Below the pieces are notes generated by a model, which ran no database searches, was not told the DNA's origin, and was given only the letters and a program-made list of their open reading frames with translations. DNA of 64,000 bases from Ciona savignyi (lineage: Eukaryota > Chordata > Ascidiacea > Phlebobranchia > Cionidae): assembly GCA_000149265.1 (NCBI GenBank), contig CH003340.1:340359-404358 (forward strand). The letters are read 5' to 3'. Both the position numbers and the translations under genes were made by a program. Below are positions 24,001-33,385 of this stretch, in pieces (the stretch's first letter is position 1; each line of letters starts with the position of its first letter).

Positions 24001-27000
24001 TTAAAGGTGGGGGGTTTGAATTTACACACAGACACAGTATCCAAGCCGGGACTCCTGTATATCACGAGGGTTTATAAATTGTCAAACAGTGTGTTCACAG
24101 TCGGGCTGGAAAAGCGATCACAATGTGTTGCATACAGTAGAAAAATATCACTTGGTTTCATCAATGTTTATATCTATTGCTTTACATAACACTAGCAGAC
24201 AGAAAAAGTGTTTATTTTTTAGTGAAGTTGACTTTACCAATTTAAACCGCCATGCAGTGTAGTGGCTGAACCGATTTTCAGGTTGGTAAGTTATATGGAA
24301 GTCTACCGAATGGCCGTTGGAGCAGAACTAGTCATTGGCTAAACCATATATCATTTTAAATTAAACTTATTTTTCTAAATATTATATATTTTAATTCCAC
24401 TATATTTTCATTTTTTTAACTTCTCTATATTTTCATTTTTTTAATTCCTCCAAATGTTAAATACCAGTGGCACTTGGATGGCATAGTATCATCATCGTTT
24501 GATGGCCAGTTGAAGTATTTCTCCATCTCTCCGCAAAACGGTGGAATTAAAAATGGAATAATACTGAAAGAAGCTTTTTCGCTGTCGGAAGAAAACGGTT
24601 TAAACGTGGGCAGACAGATTCTGTGTTCTGCCTCTTGGAACCATAAACTCGTGTATGGAGATGATGGATCCAATTTAAAGGTCGTTGACCCTGAAACTGG
24701 TATGTTAGGTGTCTTCCAGTTAAATTTCAGAATAATTTATTTTATTGTTGTTTATTATTTTTTACATGTATTTTTGATTGGTTGTTAGGAGAATATTCAT
24801 GCACCTTTCAAACGAAAGGTTGCCGGTTCAAAACTGTTCGCTAGCTAGTCGGTTGTGTCCTTGGGCAGGGCACTAAAAGACATTGCCATAACCCAGCGGA
24901 TTAATGGGTTCTTCCAAATTGAAGAAACGTTTCAACCATACCCAAAACACTGCAATAACCCGACGGTGGGCGTGAGGTAATCTGACGATTGCCTGTGTGT
25001 TAACCCCCTTGGTTTTCCCATTCACGGGAATAAACATGAATATCCCATCCTATTCGCGAAATCACATGTGATGTTATAATATTGGTAGCCTAGTCATTAT
25101 ATTACCTTAACCTAGCTGGCTAACTAGCGGCTGGTCTTTTTTTTTAATTATAAAAAGTTTGAAAATTAACTTGGCCAATTGTTTGGCAGGAGCGATAACA
25201 AGGCATCCAAATCACAAGTCATCTGGATTCACCAATTCAATACTGCTGCACAAAGACTTGATGCTCTCCACTTGTTATGAGCTTGATACTGGAGAGTCTG
25301 CTGTTAATGGTATTGTCGGCATGATGTTAACTACTCTTAGTTTATTTTAGTTTATTTTTGCCCCAGTTTTAAAATGGCAAACAAATCAAATCACGGCACA
25401 TAAACAGGAAAAGACGACAAAACAAACAGCCGTTAAAACACGTAATTAAAAAAAGGGATATAGTCAAAAAAAAATATATCGGGTGCGACCGCCAAACCTA
25501 TTTAAAAAATCAGTTATGTGCAATGGTGAAAAGAAAATTTAATTAAGACAAAACAAAATAGATTCTTCTTACTTCATATTGGTGTTATGACATATACATA
25601 TTTTGTTCTGATTTGACGGTTGAGGTTTTGGAGTAAATCTTCACTGTTCATTATCATTTGTTTTTATAGTATTTTATTATTTATATCTCCTTGTGTAAAG
25701 TTTTGTTAGTAAAATTTTAAAGGGGAACTGAAGTCAATTTTAAGAATATCTTAATAAATGGAAAAAACTACGCTGATTTCAAAAATCAAATCAGTTTCTT
25801 CCAATGTTTTTTTGTTAAAGAGTTATGAGCAAAAATGCATTTCATTTTATGTTAGGGGATTTCCCGTATTACGTCATTGACGTTGTTGAGATTTCGTGCC
25901 TATATGCATTGTACACAATCATGTGCCAGTTTAGAGGTGAATTAGTAACAGAAGCGCCTGCAGGAGCGTTGGTATTTTTGTTTTTTTATGGAGACTTAGC
26001 ATAACACTTGTCATATAGCCTAACTGAACCAATGTACGCGCGTGACAGCTTACCTAAAGCGCGCTCATTCAGGCCTGCACGATCCTGGACCTAAGCTGAA
26101 TGCTGAGGTATACAGGTCTCGTATTTAAATGACTTTAGAATAATAAGTCCTAGCAATTTATATCATAAATCATAGAAGTGAAGACAGAACAAGAAAACTA
26201 GAACAGGAGGCAGTAAACTGTAACTGCCAGCAATTTATAGTTCTAAATAAACCAGCCATCAATCAAAGATCAGACTATGCGGTGGGAACAGCCTATTTCT
26301 TTCATGATTGTTGCTTTTCAATATATAGCTATAATCTGCAATATAGACTAGCAATGTTATTATCAACCCCTAGGCTACAAACTGAGAAGTGTGAGGGATT
26401 TGGTATACATATGCATAGAAGTTGTAACTAATTTCTTTTGTTTTCTTCATTTCTAGAGTAAATTTAAGTTAATGTTGTAACACTAAAATGGATGACAGTT
26501 TTCAGCATTCTGGCATGGATGAAAGAAATTTTATTGTACACAATAAAATAACACAAATTCAGTCATATGCGTTTAAACCAAGGAAAACGTCTGAAAGTAT
26601 CTTTGAAGATGCAAGCCCTATAGAAGAAAATGTTTATTTAGAAACATTACCTATTGACATGACTTGGTGCCGTTGCAAAAACTGTATTCTTATGGACACA
26701 CCGCAAGAATGTTTATGCTGCATGAATGTACATGCATTTGTACACAAAATAACACCACACTGGACTTGCACTACTAAAAGCCCTTATTTTTCAATTATCT
26801 ACTTGGATAAAGAAGTTCTTGAAGTTGCACTTGATGTACTGGGTTGATCACTATGTTTAAAATCATAATCAGAAAAATTAAAAACTGTTGGAACTGTATT
26901 TTTCACCAAGTGGTTTGTTTTCATCATCTTGGCCACTCCATTGGAGTCAAATACAATTTTACTATGATAATCCTTGTCACAAATATGTGCACTACACACT

Positions 27001-29452
27001 GCGGTTCTTTTTCCAGGTAGTTTAGAACGCTTGCATTGTTGTATCCATTGCTTCATCTGTTTTTTGTCGTTGTGAGGAAATCGATGGAAGAGCACAGGTG
27101 GATTGGAATTTCGTGTGCTGTAATAGGAATTTGTACATCCCGGAGCAAAACAATATGCTCCAATCACTCTTCCTTCCTTCTCAGTGGCTTAACTTTAGGC
27201 ATTTTACAATATCTAATAAAAAGAACTAAATTGGAAAAGTGGTATATTCTTATTAACTTATTTGGGTAGTTAAGTACAGATCTATTATATATATTCTTCA
27301 CTTACTTATCTGAGTGCTTGCTGTGTACTTATTGTCATACTACACATTGGCTACTCAACTGTGGATTAACTGGTTTATGCAATAAGTGGTATTCTCAACC
27401 AGTAGGCTAATGCTCAGTTTCAATAACAGCAGACATTAAATGCACCACATACACAACAGCAAAACATTATACAAACAGCCAAGGTAAACCATGAAAGAAA
27501 TAGGCTATTCCCACCGCATAGTCTAATCTTTGATTGATGGCTGGTTTATTTATATAAATTGCTGGCAGTTACAGTTTAATGCATTCTGTTATAGTTTTCT
27601 TGTTCTGTCTTCACTTTTATGATTTATGATATAAATTGCTAAGACTTATTATTCTAAAGTCATTTAAATACGAGACCTGTATACCTCAGCATTCAGCTTA
27701 GGTCCAGGACCGTGCAGGCCTTAATGACCGCGCTTAAAGTAAGCTGTCACCATGTACATTGGTTCAGTAAGGCTATATGACAAGTGTTATGCTAAGTCTC
27801 CATAAAAACACGAAAATACAACGCTCCTGCAGGCGCTTCTGTTACTAATTCACCTCTAAACTGGCACATGATTGTATACAATGCATATAGGCACGAAATC
27901 TCAACAACGTCAATGACGTAATACGGGAAATCCCCTAACATAAAATGAAATGCATTTTTGCTCATAACTCTTTAACAAAAAAATATTGGAAGAAACTGAT
28001 TTAATTTTTGAAATCAGCGTAGTTTTTTCCATTAATTAAGATATTCTTAAAATTGACTTCAGTTCCCCTTTAATAACTTACCAGAAAAGTAACATGCACC
28101 TACCGGCGCATAGTTCTGTATAACTAACTGGTACAAATGGTTTGTAACAAGATCTGCAAAAAGTAGAGACAACCTTTTCAAACTCCGCGTTACATTTTAG
28201 ATCCGAATTACTTTTAACTGTGTATCATTAGTTCGTTTTCTAAAATATAATTACGTTTTCATATTTCAACGTTTTTAGTAAAATTACTATTAATTATCAC
28301 AATCGGCTGAAACAATTCTTTTCAGTGCGGTCTTTAAAAGACGAAATTCCGTTGTTGTACCTCGCCACGTTCACCCACACCGACCTACCCCGACTGACAT
28401 GCGCAAGCGTCGATCGGTCGGCGTCGGGACTAAGTTTTGCCACTGGTGGGTCGAAACTACTTCTGTGGAGGGATGTCGGCTTAAAGTAAGTATTTTTACC
28501 TTAGAGTTTTCTATGCTTTCTTTGAACCAGTTGGCTCATTGGTTGGTCAGTGAACAGAAAACTGGAAGTTTAGTTATAGTTTAGTTTATTTTTTGTTCTA
28601 CGAGGAAAACATGAAGCAGGACCTTTCATACAAATTGGAAAACGGGAAAAACGGCATAACGACACGTCTAAAAAAGCAATAAATTGTTAAATTTCGGTAT
28701 ACTTAGACGTGTAAAGTTTTCGTGGTCGGAATCCATGAGCTATGAGAGGTGGTCAGTGGTGGCTGTAATGAACGTTTTTTTGACATAGTTGGCTAATAGT
28801 TTAAACAAACGCCCAAGTAAATTCTTAATTGTATGAAACATACAGCAATAAACCCGAATTAAAATTTAACATAAATCTATCTACAGGTTGCATTTTGGTA
28901 ATATAACCCTATGTTTGCCTTCCTATCGGGATAATCCAGTCCTATTTAATTGAATCAAAATATAAACTCGTCATTACTTTGGTTTTCGTAGCACACGTAC
29001 TGCTGTATTGAAGAGAACACACTTATTGTCATTAAAAAGTATATTAATTTGCGATATCTACATACGTACAACTTCCTTCATTTGTTCATATACTAAACTT
29101 GAGTAAAAGTGATAATGATACTAAGTTGTTTAATCCCTGTAGAGTATTTTAGTTGATTATGCGGTTCGTTTAAGAACATTCTCCACTTTTATTTTGCAGG
29201 ACAACGAATCTTCCCAGCCTTGAAATAAAAGGAAAAAGTCATCCGGATTTAAACAAAGTTGCTCAGCCGTCAGATGAAGAGTCATGTGCAAGTGAAACTG
29301 AAGATGAAGGCGGTTGGTGGTGGTCCAGGCCGGTTGAAACTGGTTCTACCAAGAAATCTGAAGAACAGAGTGATTCAGATTCGGACAGTAGCATTGAAGA
29401 ACTGAAAACGAAAACTGCTCAAAACAGTTGGAACTGGTGTTCTGTTGTGTAG
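18032..29452 (+). CDS. WD40-repeat protein, unrecognised orthology
   Basis: Probable exons: 18032-18170, about 18634-18852, 19348-19440, 20069-20161, 20864-21001, 21607-21764, 22570-22691, 23131-23331, 23912-24006, 24468-24699, 25190-25309, 28326-28485 and 29200-29452; about 670 residues. The first exons are helical and charged (KYRKKLRQIERLE) then low-complexity. From 21607 come WD-type blades: LEGHNDVVNCV, RDTSVKLWD, GHTGSVTALQ, SSLDCYVKLW, IGTDNGKLIVYN, SSSFDGQLKYF, SASWNHKLV and ATGGSKLLLW. The tail is acidic and serine-rich, with GGWWWS and a final SWNWCSVV. Two doubts remain. Exon 5 could instead end at TAG 21031-21033, and exon 6 needs a 1-nt frame correction near 21697-21705, so this may be two genes. 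The donor of exon 1 (GTTTTC) is weak. I do not recognise a named orthologue. Confidence 0.6.
18458..18620 (+). repeat. truncated tRNA-derived SINE just before a WD40-gene exon
   Basis: Head and 'ttgtgtccttgggcaaggcactttacggacattgcctgaacccagcggat' then a jump to 'aacccccttggttttcccattcacg'. The element ends about 15 nt upstream of the acceptor at 18633/18636. Confidence 0.8.
19490..19775 (+). repeat. full-length tRNA-derived SINE
   Basis: One of the most complete copies: 'ggttaatctggtggtttagtgagacgcctttccaccgaaaggttgcagg' head, all body blocks and a 'catatcctatccta' tail. It lies between the two duplicated 93-nt exons. Confidence 0.88.
20597..20842 (+). repeat. 5'-truncated tRNA-derived SINE
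   Basis: Begins within the body at 'ctggtcgctagctaaccggtta' and runs to the 'gaatatatcccattctttcctatcct' tail, 20 nt before the acceptor of the next exon (20863). Confidence 0.85.
22370..22560. repeat. about 62-bp tandem repeat, three copies
   Basis: Three successive units of 'catcattttt...aacttgcactaaataaaatcatatttcta...aaagtat' occupy the intron end just before the exon at 22570. The last unit is more diverged. Confidence 0.75.
22800..23010. mobile_element. 5'-truncated MITE copy
   Basis: Shares 'acttcgtaattacaaaagcc', the 'gttggggttatagttggttctggggttgggatcagtg' core and the end 'cctgtagtatttagaggcacc' with the more complete element at 31864-32125. Its left inverted repeat is largely missing. 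Confidence 0.65.
23385..23530 (-). repeat. internally deleted tRNA-derived SINE
   Basis: Tail at the left ('aggatattcttgtttat'), 'cacgggcaatcatcgct' joined directly to the head 'gaccagtttcgaacctgtatccctttggcttaaaggcgtcgc'. A plus-strand copy follows within 65 nt. Confidence 0.75.
23590..23770 (+). repeat. tRNA-derived SINE with internal deletion
   Basis: Head 'ccaccggttgtctggtggtttagtgcgatgcctttcaaccg', then 'gttgtgtccttaggcaaggtacttaacagacattg' and 'ccagtaacctgacggtgggcgcgg'. It ends without the usual tail. Confidence 0.8.
24790..25055 (+). repeat. near full-length tRNA-derived SINE
   Basis: From 'gcacctttcaaacgaaaggttgccggttcaaaactg' through 'acgggaataaacatgaatatcccatcctatt'. It lies between two WD40 exons. 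Confidence 0.85.
26488..26847 (+). CDS. short cysteine-rich transposon protein, P2X7-tail-like motif
   Basis: A 119-residue frame inside the transposon, preceded by an acceptor-like CATTTCTAG. Residues about 59-77 hold WCRCKNC...ECLCC, a CxC-xx-C...CxCC pattern like the cysteine-rich intracellular tail of P2X7 and P2X7-like proteins encoded near or in transposons. The frame then ends after a short helix. I cannot assign a function. It is probably a remnant or an accessory product of the element. Confidence 0.5.
   Translation: MDDSFQHSGMDERNFIVHNKITQIQSYAFKPRKTSESIFEDASPIEENVYLETLPIDMTWCRCKNCILMDTPQECLCCMNVHAFVHKITPHWTCTTKSPYFSIIYLDKEVLEVALDVLG
26799..27167 (-). CDS. THAP-domain transposon protein, truncated
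   Basis: A 122-residue frame, opposite to and overlapping the 3' end of the plus-strand frame. It has a complete THAP zinc-finger layout: CFAPGC near the N terminus, W at WIQQC, CSAH, and the closing TVPTVF box near residue 90. The THAP domain is the DNA-binding part of P-element, Kolobok and related transposases. No catalytic region follows; the frame ends in a Ser-rich tail. It is likely the N-terminal relic of the transposase, or a separate DNA-binding protein. Confidence 0.7.
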   Translation of the reverse strand: MIGAYCFAPGCTNSYYSTRNSNPPVLFHRFPHNDKKQMKQWIQQCKRSKLPGKRTAVCSAHICDKDYHSKIVFDSNGVAKMMKTNHLVKNTVPTVFNFSDYDFKHSDQPSTSSATSRTSLSK

Positions 29453-29637
29453 ACTATCATCAATTTGTGGGAAAAGTTGCAATATTTGAATCATGTATTT
29501 TTGTAGGATAATTATTATGTTTATTACTTTTGTGAAGGTTGAGTACATACAGGTTTTCACATGAAATGCTGTTAAACAACATTCTATACAAAGTTATAAG
29601 TTTGCACTCACATTTCCATTTCAGAGTTAGTTTTATA

Positions 29638-30693
29638 ATGTTAACAGCGAACACGTTAGCTGTGGTTGACACTGAGCTCCACGCGGATTCAGTGGAATGG
29701 TGTCCCGTGGAAGGATCCCAGCCTTACCTGGTCGGGGGAACATACCAACTGCGCAGTTGCGAAACAAAAAGCGACGAAACCGACGTTCGAATCGGATATT
29801 TACAGCTCTACAAACTGCAGGAATGTCCGTCCGAAAAACGGCTTGGTTTAGAAAAGAAATTCCGCGTCAGTTCGCCTGGCGTTTTGGACATGAAATGGTG
29901 TCATCGGAAATTGATACAAAACAAGCCGACAATTGCGACCGTGGACGCGGAAGGTTCACTTAATTTCTACGTATTAGAAACTGATGAAAGTTTGGTGAAA
30001 ATCTGTGAAACCCCAAACAAGGGCTGCATCGCACTTTCTTTAGACTGGTCTTCGGTGCTGGATAGCACCAATCATCGTGTCGTTGTCAGTTACTCGAACG
30101 GCAAGCTCGGTTTAGTTCAAGTGACCGATTCGTCCCCGGTTTTGCTCCATCAGTGGAATGCTCATGATTTCGAGGCTTGGATTTGTGCGTTTAACTACGA
30201 AAATACCTCTGTTGTATACTCGGGTGGCGACGACTGTTTATTTCGGGGCTGGGACGTCCGCGCGCACGAGAAACCAACTTTTACGAAAAAAACACACGAC
30301 ATGGGCGTCTGCAGCATCCAATGCAATCCACTGCAGCCGTGCGTGGTAGCAACTGGTAGTTATGATGAGCATGTCCGGATCTGGGATACCAGATGTTTGC
30401 GCAAACAACCACTGGCGTGTAGTAATGTCGGCGGCGGAGTTTGGCGCTTAAAATGGAGTCCTAATTGTCGCAATACACTACTCGCCGCTTGTATGCATAA
30501 CGGATTCTCGGTATTGGACTGGGAATGCAGTTCCAACAGCCTAAATCGTACTTTACATTATGCAAATCACGAATCGCTTGCTTACGGAGTTGACTGGTGC
30601 TATATTCCTAACCACAAGACTACCACGAGAGATATCGTAGCATCTTGTTCGTTCTATGATCATAAATTGTGCTTGTGGGAGGTAATAAAGTAA
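29638..30693 (+). CDS. DPH7: DPH7 (WDR85), diphthine methyl ester hydrolase of diphthamide synthesis
   Basis: A single-exon 351-residue WD40 protein. In diphthamide biosynthesis on eEF2, DPH7 removes the methyl ester left by DPH5 so that DPH6 can amidate. Recognisable stretches are AWICAF, YSGGDDCLFRGWD, ATGSYDEHVRIWDTR, GGGVWRLKWSP and a terminal YDHKLCLWE. The open frame continues upstream to 29539, but the ATG at 29638 begins the family-like sequence (LAVVDTELHADSVEWCP). It lies 13 nt after an acceptor-like CATTTCCATTTCAG ending at 29624. The upstream WD40 gene stops at 29452 on the same strand, which suggests either a shared transcript with trans-splicing or an independent short promoter. 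It is shorter than the human protein (about 452). Confidence 0.92.
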   Translation: MLTANTLAVVDTELHADSVEWCPVEGSQPYLVGGTYQLRSCETKSDETDVRIGYLQLYKLQECPSEKRLGLEKKFRVSSPGVLDMKWCHRKLIQNKPTIATVDAEGSLNFYVLETDESLVKICETPNKGCIALSLDWSSVLDSTNHRVVVSYSNGKLGLVQVTDSSPVLLHQWNAHDFEAWICAFNYENTSVVYSGGDDCLFRGWDVRAHEKPTFTKKTHDMGVCSIQCNPLQPCVVATGSYDEHVRIWDTRCLRKQPLACSNVGGGVWRLKWSPNCRNTLLAACMHNGFSVLDWECSSNSLNRTLHYANHESLAYGVDWCYIPNHKTTTRDIVASCSFYDHKLCLWEVIK

Positions 30694-31863
30694 TAACCTA
30701 ATTTTGCAATTGGTATATATAAGCAGTAATCCAGGGGATTAAATTCAAGGTGTAAAGGGAATTTCCTTAAATCCTGTCCAGACCATCGTTTGTTAAAGAC
30801 ATTTCAACAGAAAAAAGTTGTGAAAGGTTTGAACACTTTTACAATTTCTGGTATAGAGTATATATGTGGAGAGCAGGGTTTGTTGTTATTTATTGACATT
30901 CATATAAAAAAACACCAAACAGAATAATTTATATAAGCGGCAATAAAGTATTACATTTACTNNNNNNNNNNNNNNNNNNNNNNNNNNNNNNNNNNNNNNN
31001 NNNNNNNNNNNNNNNNNNNNNNNNNNNNNNNNNNNNNNNNNNNNNNNNNNNNNNNNNNNNNNNNNNNNNNNNNNNNNNNNNNNNNNNNNNNNNNNNNNNN
31101 NNNNNNNNNNNNNNNNNNNNNNNNNNNNNNNNNNNNNNNNNNNNNNNNNNNNNNNNNNNNNNNNNNNNNNNNNNNNNNNNNNNNNNNNNNNNNNNNNNNN
31201 NNNNNNNNNNNNNNNNNNNNNNNNATTCATATACCAAATATCATACGTAATATAACACAGTCAGTTCTTGAAACGCCATAACAAAAACACTTTATTATAG
31301 TGTTTATGTGTTATGTTTGTTACATTTTTTTGTCAAACGGTTTGACATGGGTGTTTTATCATCCGAAATCACTGAGAAAAAGGTATTAAACATGAATAAA
31401 TCTCTCAAGAATAAATTCAAATTTAGCTTTAACTAAACTTTTAAAACACAAATTCACGTTTTTTCGACATTGGATTTTAAAGGGATCAAAGAGCTTGTAT
31501 GCTGTTAGAACACTCACCAAAGATAGTAAATGGTAAACATTTTTTTTTAAATGGGACACATATTGTTTTTGCCCGTTTTTTGTTTTTTCGTCAAACGCTT
31601 GACAGGCATGGCATGTCGGCCCGACATCTACCAAAAGAAATAATGGAATTGTAATGAAACTTTGTCATTTGTTAGACAACATGGTCTAAATATTCATATA
31701 CCAAAATTTTGGGTAATAAATGCACAAATGCTTGCAAAAACGAACTACATACTGTGTGTATAAAATACATATTGTGTTTAGGAACCCTGCTTATATGAAT
31801 ATAGGAGGCGGTCAACTAATTATTCTCCCTATCTCTCCAATGCAAACTGACCTCACAAAATCC

Positions 31864-32125
31864 GGTACCTCTAAATACTACAGGACCTCTTGGACCGCTT
31901 GGATCGCATGGAGCGCTTGAATCGCTTGGATCGCTTGGATCGCTTGGAGCGCTTTCTATACTTCGTAATTACAAAAGCCATGATATTAATGTTAGGGTTG
32001 GGGTTAAAGTTAGTTCTGGGGTTGAGATTAGTGTTCGGGATAAGATTAGAATTACTTTTCATAGAAATCTAAGTGATCCAAGCGCTTCAAGCGATCCAAG
32101 CGGTCCTGTAGTATTTAGAGGCACC
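31864..32125. mobile_element. MITE with 9-10-bp minisatellite
   Basis: Imperfect terminal inverted repeats GGTACCTCTAAATACTACAGG and CCTGTAGTATTTAGAGGCACC. Inside lie 'cgcttggat' units in tandem (about 31895-31955) and the core 'gttagggttggggttaaagttagttctgggg'. A related truncated copy is at 22800-23010. Confidence 0.75.
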
Positions 32126-32829
32126 CCATAAAAACAGCTAGAATTCCTGACACAGAAAGTCTTAGATTTTTTTTTAAATTCAAAATTGAAGCTTGGATCT
32201 GCAACCTAAACTTAAATTTCTTCAAAATTTTACTTAAAAACTTTGTGCCCATACCCCTTCGTACATCGGCAACTTTTTACCAACAAAACAGCCAGCAGAT
32301 GCACATTCAACTCCTTTCAAAATTACTGCTCCACTACCACAAAACTTTACAGCTGAACGAGAACACCGACGCGCAGCGTAGCACATGCTGCTTTCAACCA
32401 AACAAACATTGGGGAACCACCACTGCACTCAGCAAAGCACTCGTTTAAAAACAATGACTAAGATAGGGTACTACTCGTCACATCCTGCCGTTTATAGAGG
32501 TCTTAATTGGTTATACGCAATCTATACAGTGGTGGTTAAACACGTGGTTGACACTGTCTAATTCAATATTTAAAGCTGCATTTTATTTCTTGTTTTTGAC
32601 GATTCAGTTGATGATTCGTTTCCGGTGCGTCTTGTCTCACGCTTGGCGTGTGTTATGTAAATAATTCTTTGATGACATAGAAAGTCTATAATGGTAAAAA
32701 ACCTTGCTTTATTCTTTCTCCTTTTGTTTACCTAATTAAGCTATACTCAGTGTATAGTGCTTTAAACTGTCCTACGCGCGTAAATTACAAAAATAAACGA
32801 CCAGTTATCAAAGATTTTTCCTGGTGTCA

Positions 32830-33022
32830 GGGTAAAAGGAGGGGAAGTGGGATGGCGGGAAGGAGGGAAACTGCACACTAAAATAAATATATTATGACAT
32901 TAAAGTTAGTTTTAAACTTGGGGTCAAAGTTAGGGTTAGTTCTGGGTTGAGATTAGTGTTTACGAAAGGTTTAAAATTAGTTTCCATAGTTTTTCCCTCC
33001 TTTCCTCCTTTTAGTGTTGCCC
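32830..33022. mobile_element. MITE, same family as 9691-9897
   Basis: 'GGGTAAAAGGAGGGG ... GGGAAACTGCACACTAAAATAAATA' opposed by 'TTTTTCCCTCCTTTCCTCCTTTTAGTGTTGCCC'. No clear target-site duplication is visible. Confidence 0.65.
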
Positions 33023-33385
33023 ACGAAATCATTGGATTCCGGCACCGCAGGTAAAGTGCTTTAAGTGATAAAATAATCACTACTTCTTTTTTTAGTTTTT
33101 GCCTGATAATCTGACGCGCAACCTGTTTGTAGTACAGCAAACGGTTAAAAGAGCGAAATATAAACAAACTTTGAGCTCTTTTTAGCCGCAACAACAATAT
33201 ATTTGTTACTGACTGTGTTTACAACCGAGATGTTGTATTAGTTTCTACTTTTAAACGTTAATTTTTTATAAGCATGTAACAGTAAGTCAATGAGATTTAT
33301 ATACCAAATTAACTAGATTTATTAACACGCTTTTAAATTTAGTGTTGATTGACATATTAGCTAGATAATAAATACCAGCATTTCA

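Larger units (their letters stand above)
25717..28073. mobile_element. Kolobok-like DNA transposon with long terminal inverted repeats
   Basis: The element proper is 25721-28069, 2349 bp. Its ends AGGGGAACTGAAGTCAATTT and the exact inverse are flanked by TTAA on both sides (25717-25720 and 28070-28073). The inverted repeats extend about 590 bp (to about 26308 on the left and from about 27490 on the right) with high identity. A TTAA target plus a THAP protein points to the Kolobok superfamily; piggyBac shares TTAA but not THAP. Two convergent short frames lie inside and neither is a full transposase, so this copy is probably non-autonomous. It sits in a WD40-gene intron. Confidence 0.85.
30694..33385. 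other. intergenic region with assembly gap and repeats
   Basis: Contains a run of Ns at 30962-31224 of unknown true length, dispersed repeat fragments at about 31560-31720, a MITE at 31864-32125 and a MITE at 32830-33022. No supportable exon. The 5' regulatory DNA of the SLC16 gene should lie in its right part. Confidence 0.6.

Noticed and set aside
29200-29452. Apparent early stop in the last WD40 exon
   Set aside because: The exon starts one base later than first assumed (AG at 29198-29199); the joined codon AAG keeps an open frame to the stop at 29450-29452.
30886-31237. Open frames spanning the N run
   Set aside because: Artefact of the assembly gap at 30962-31224.
31871-32062. Lys/Arg/Ser-rich repetitive peptide frames
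   Set aside because: Translation of the 9-10-bp minisatellite within a MITE; no coding evidence.
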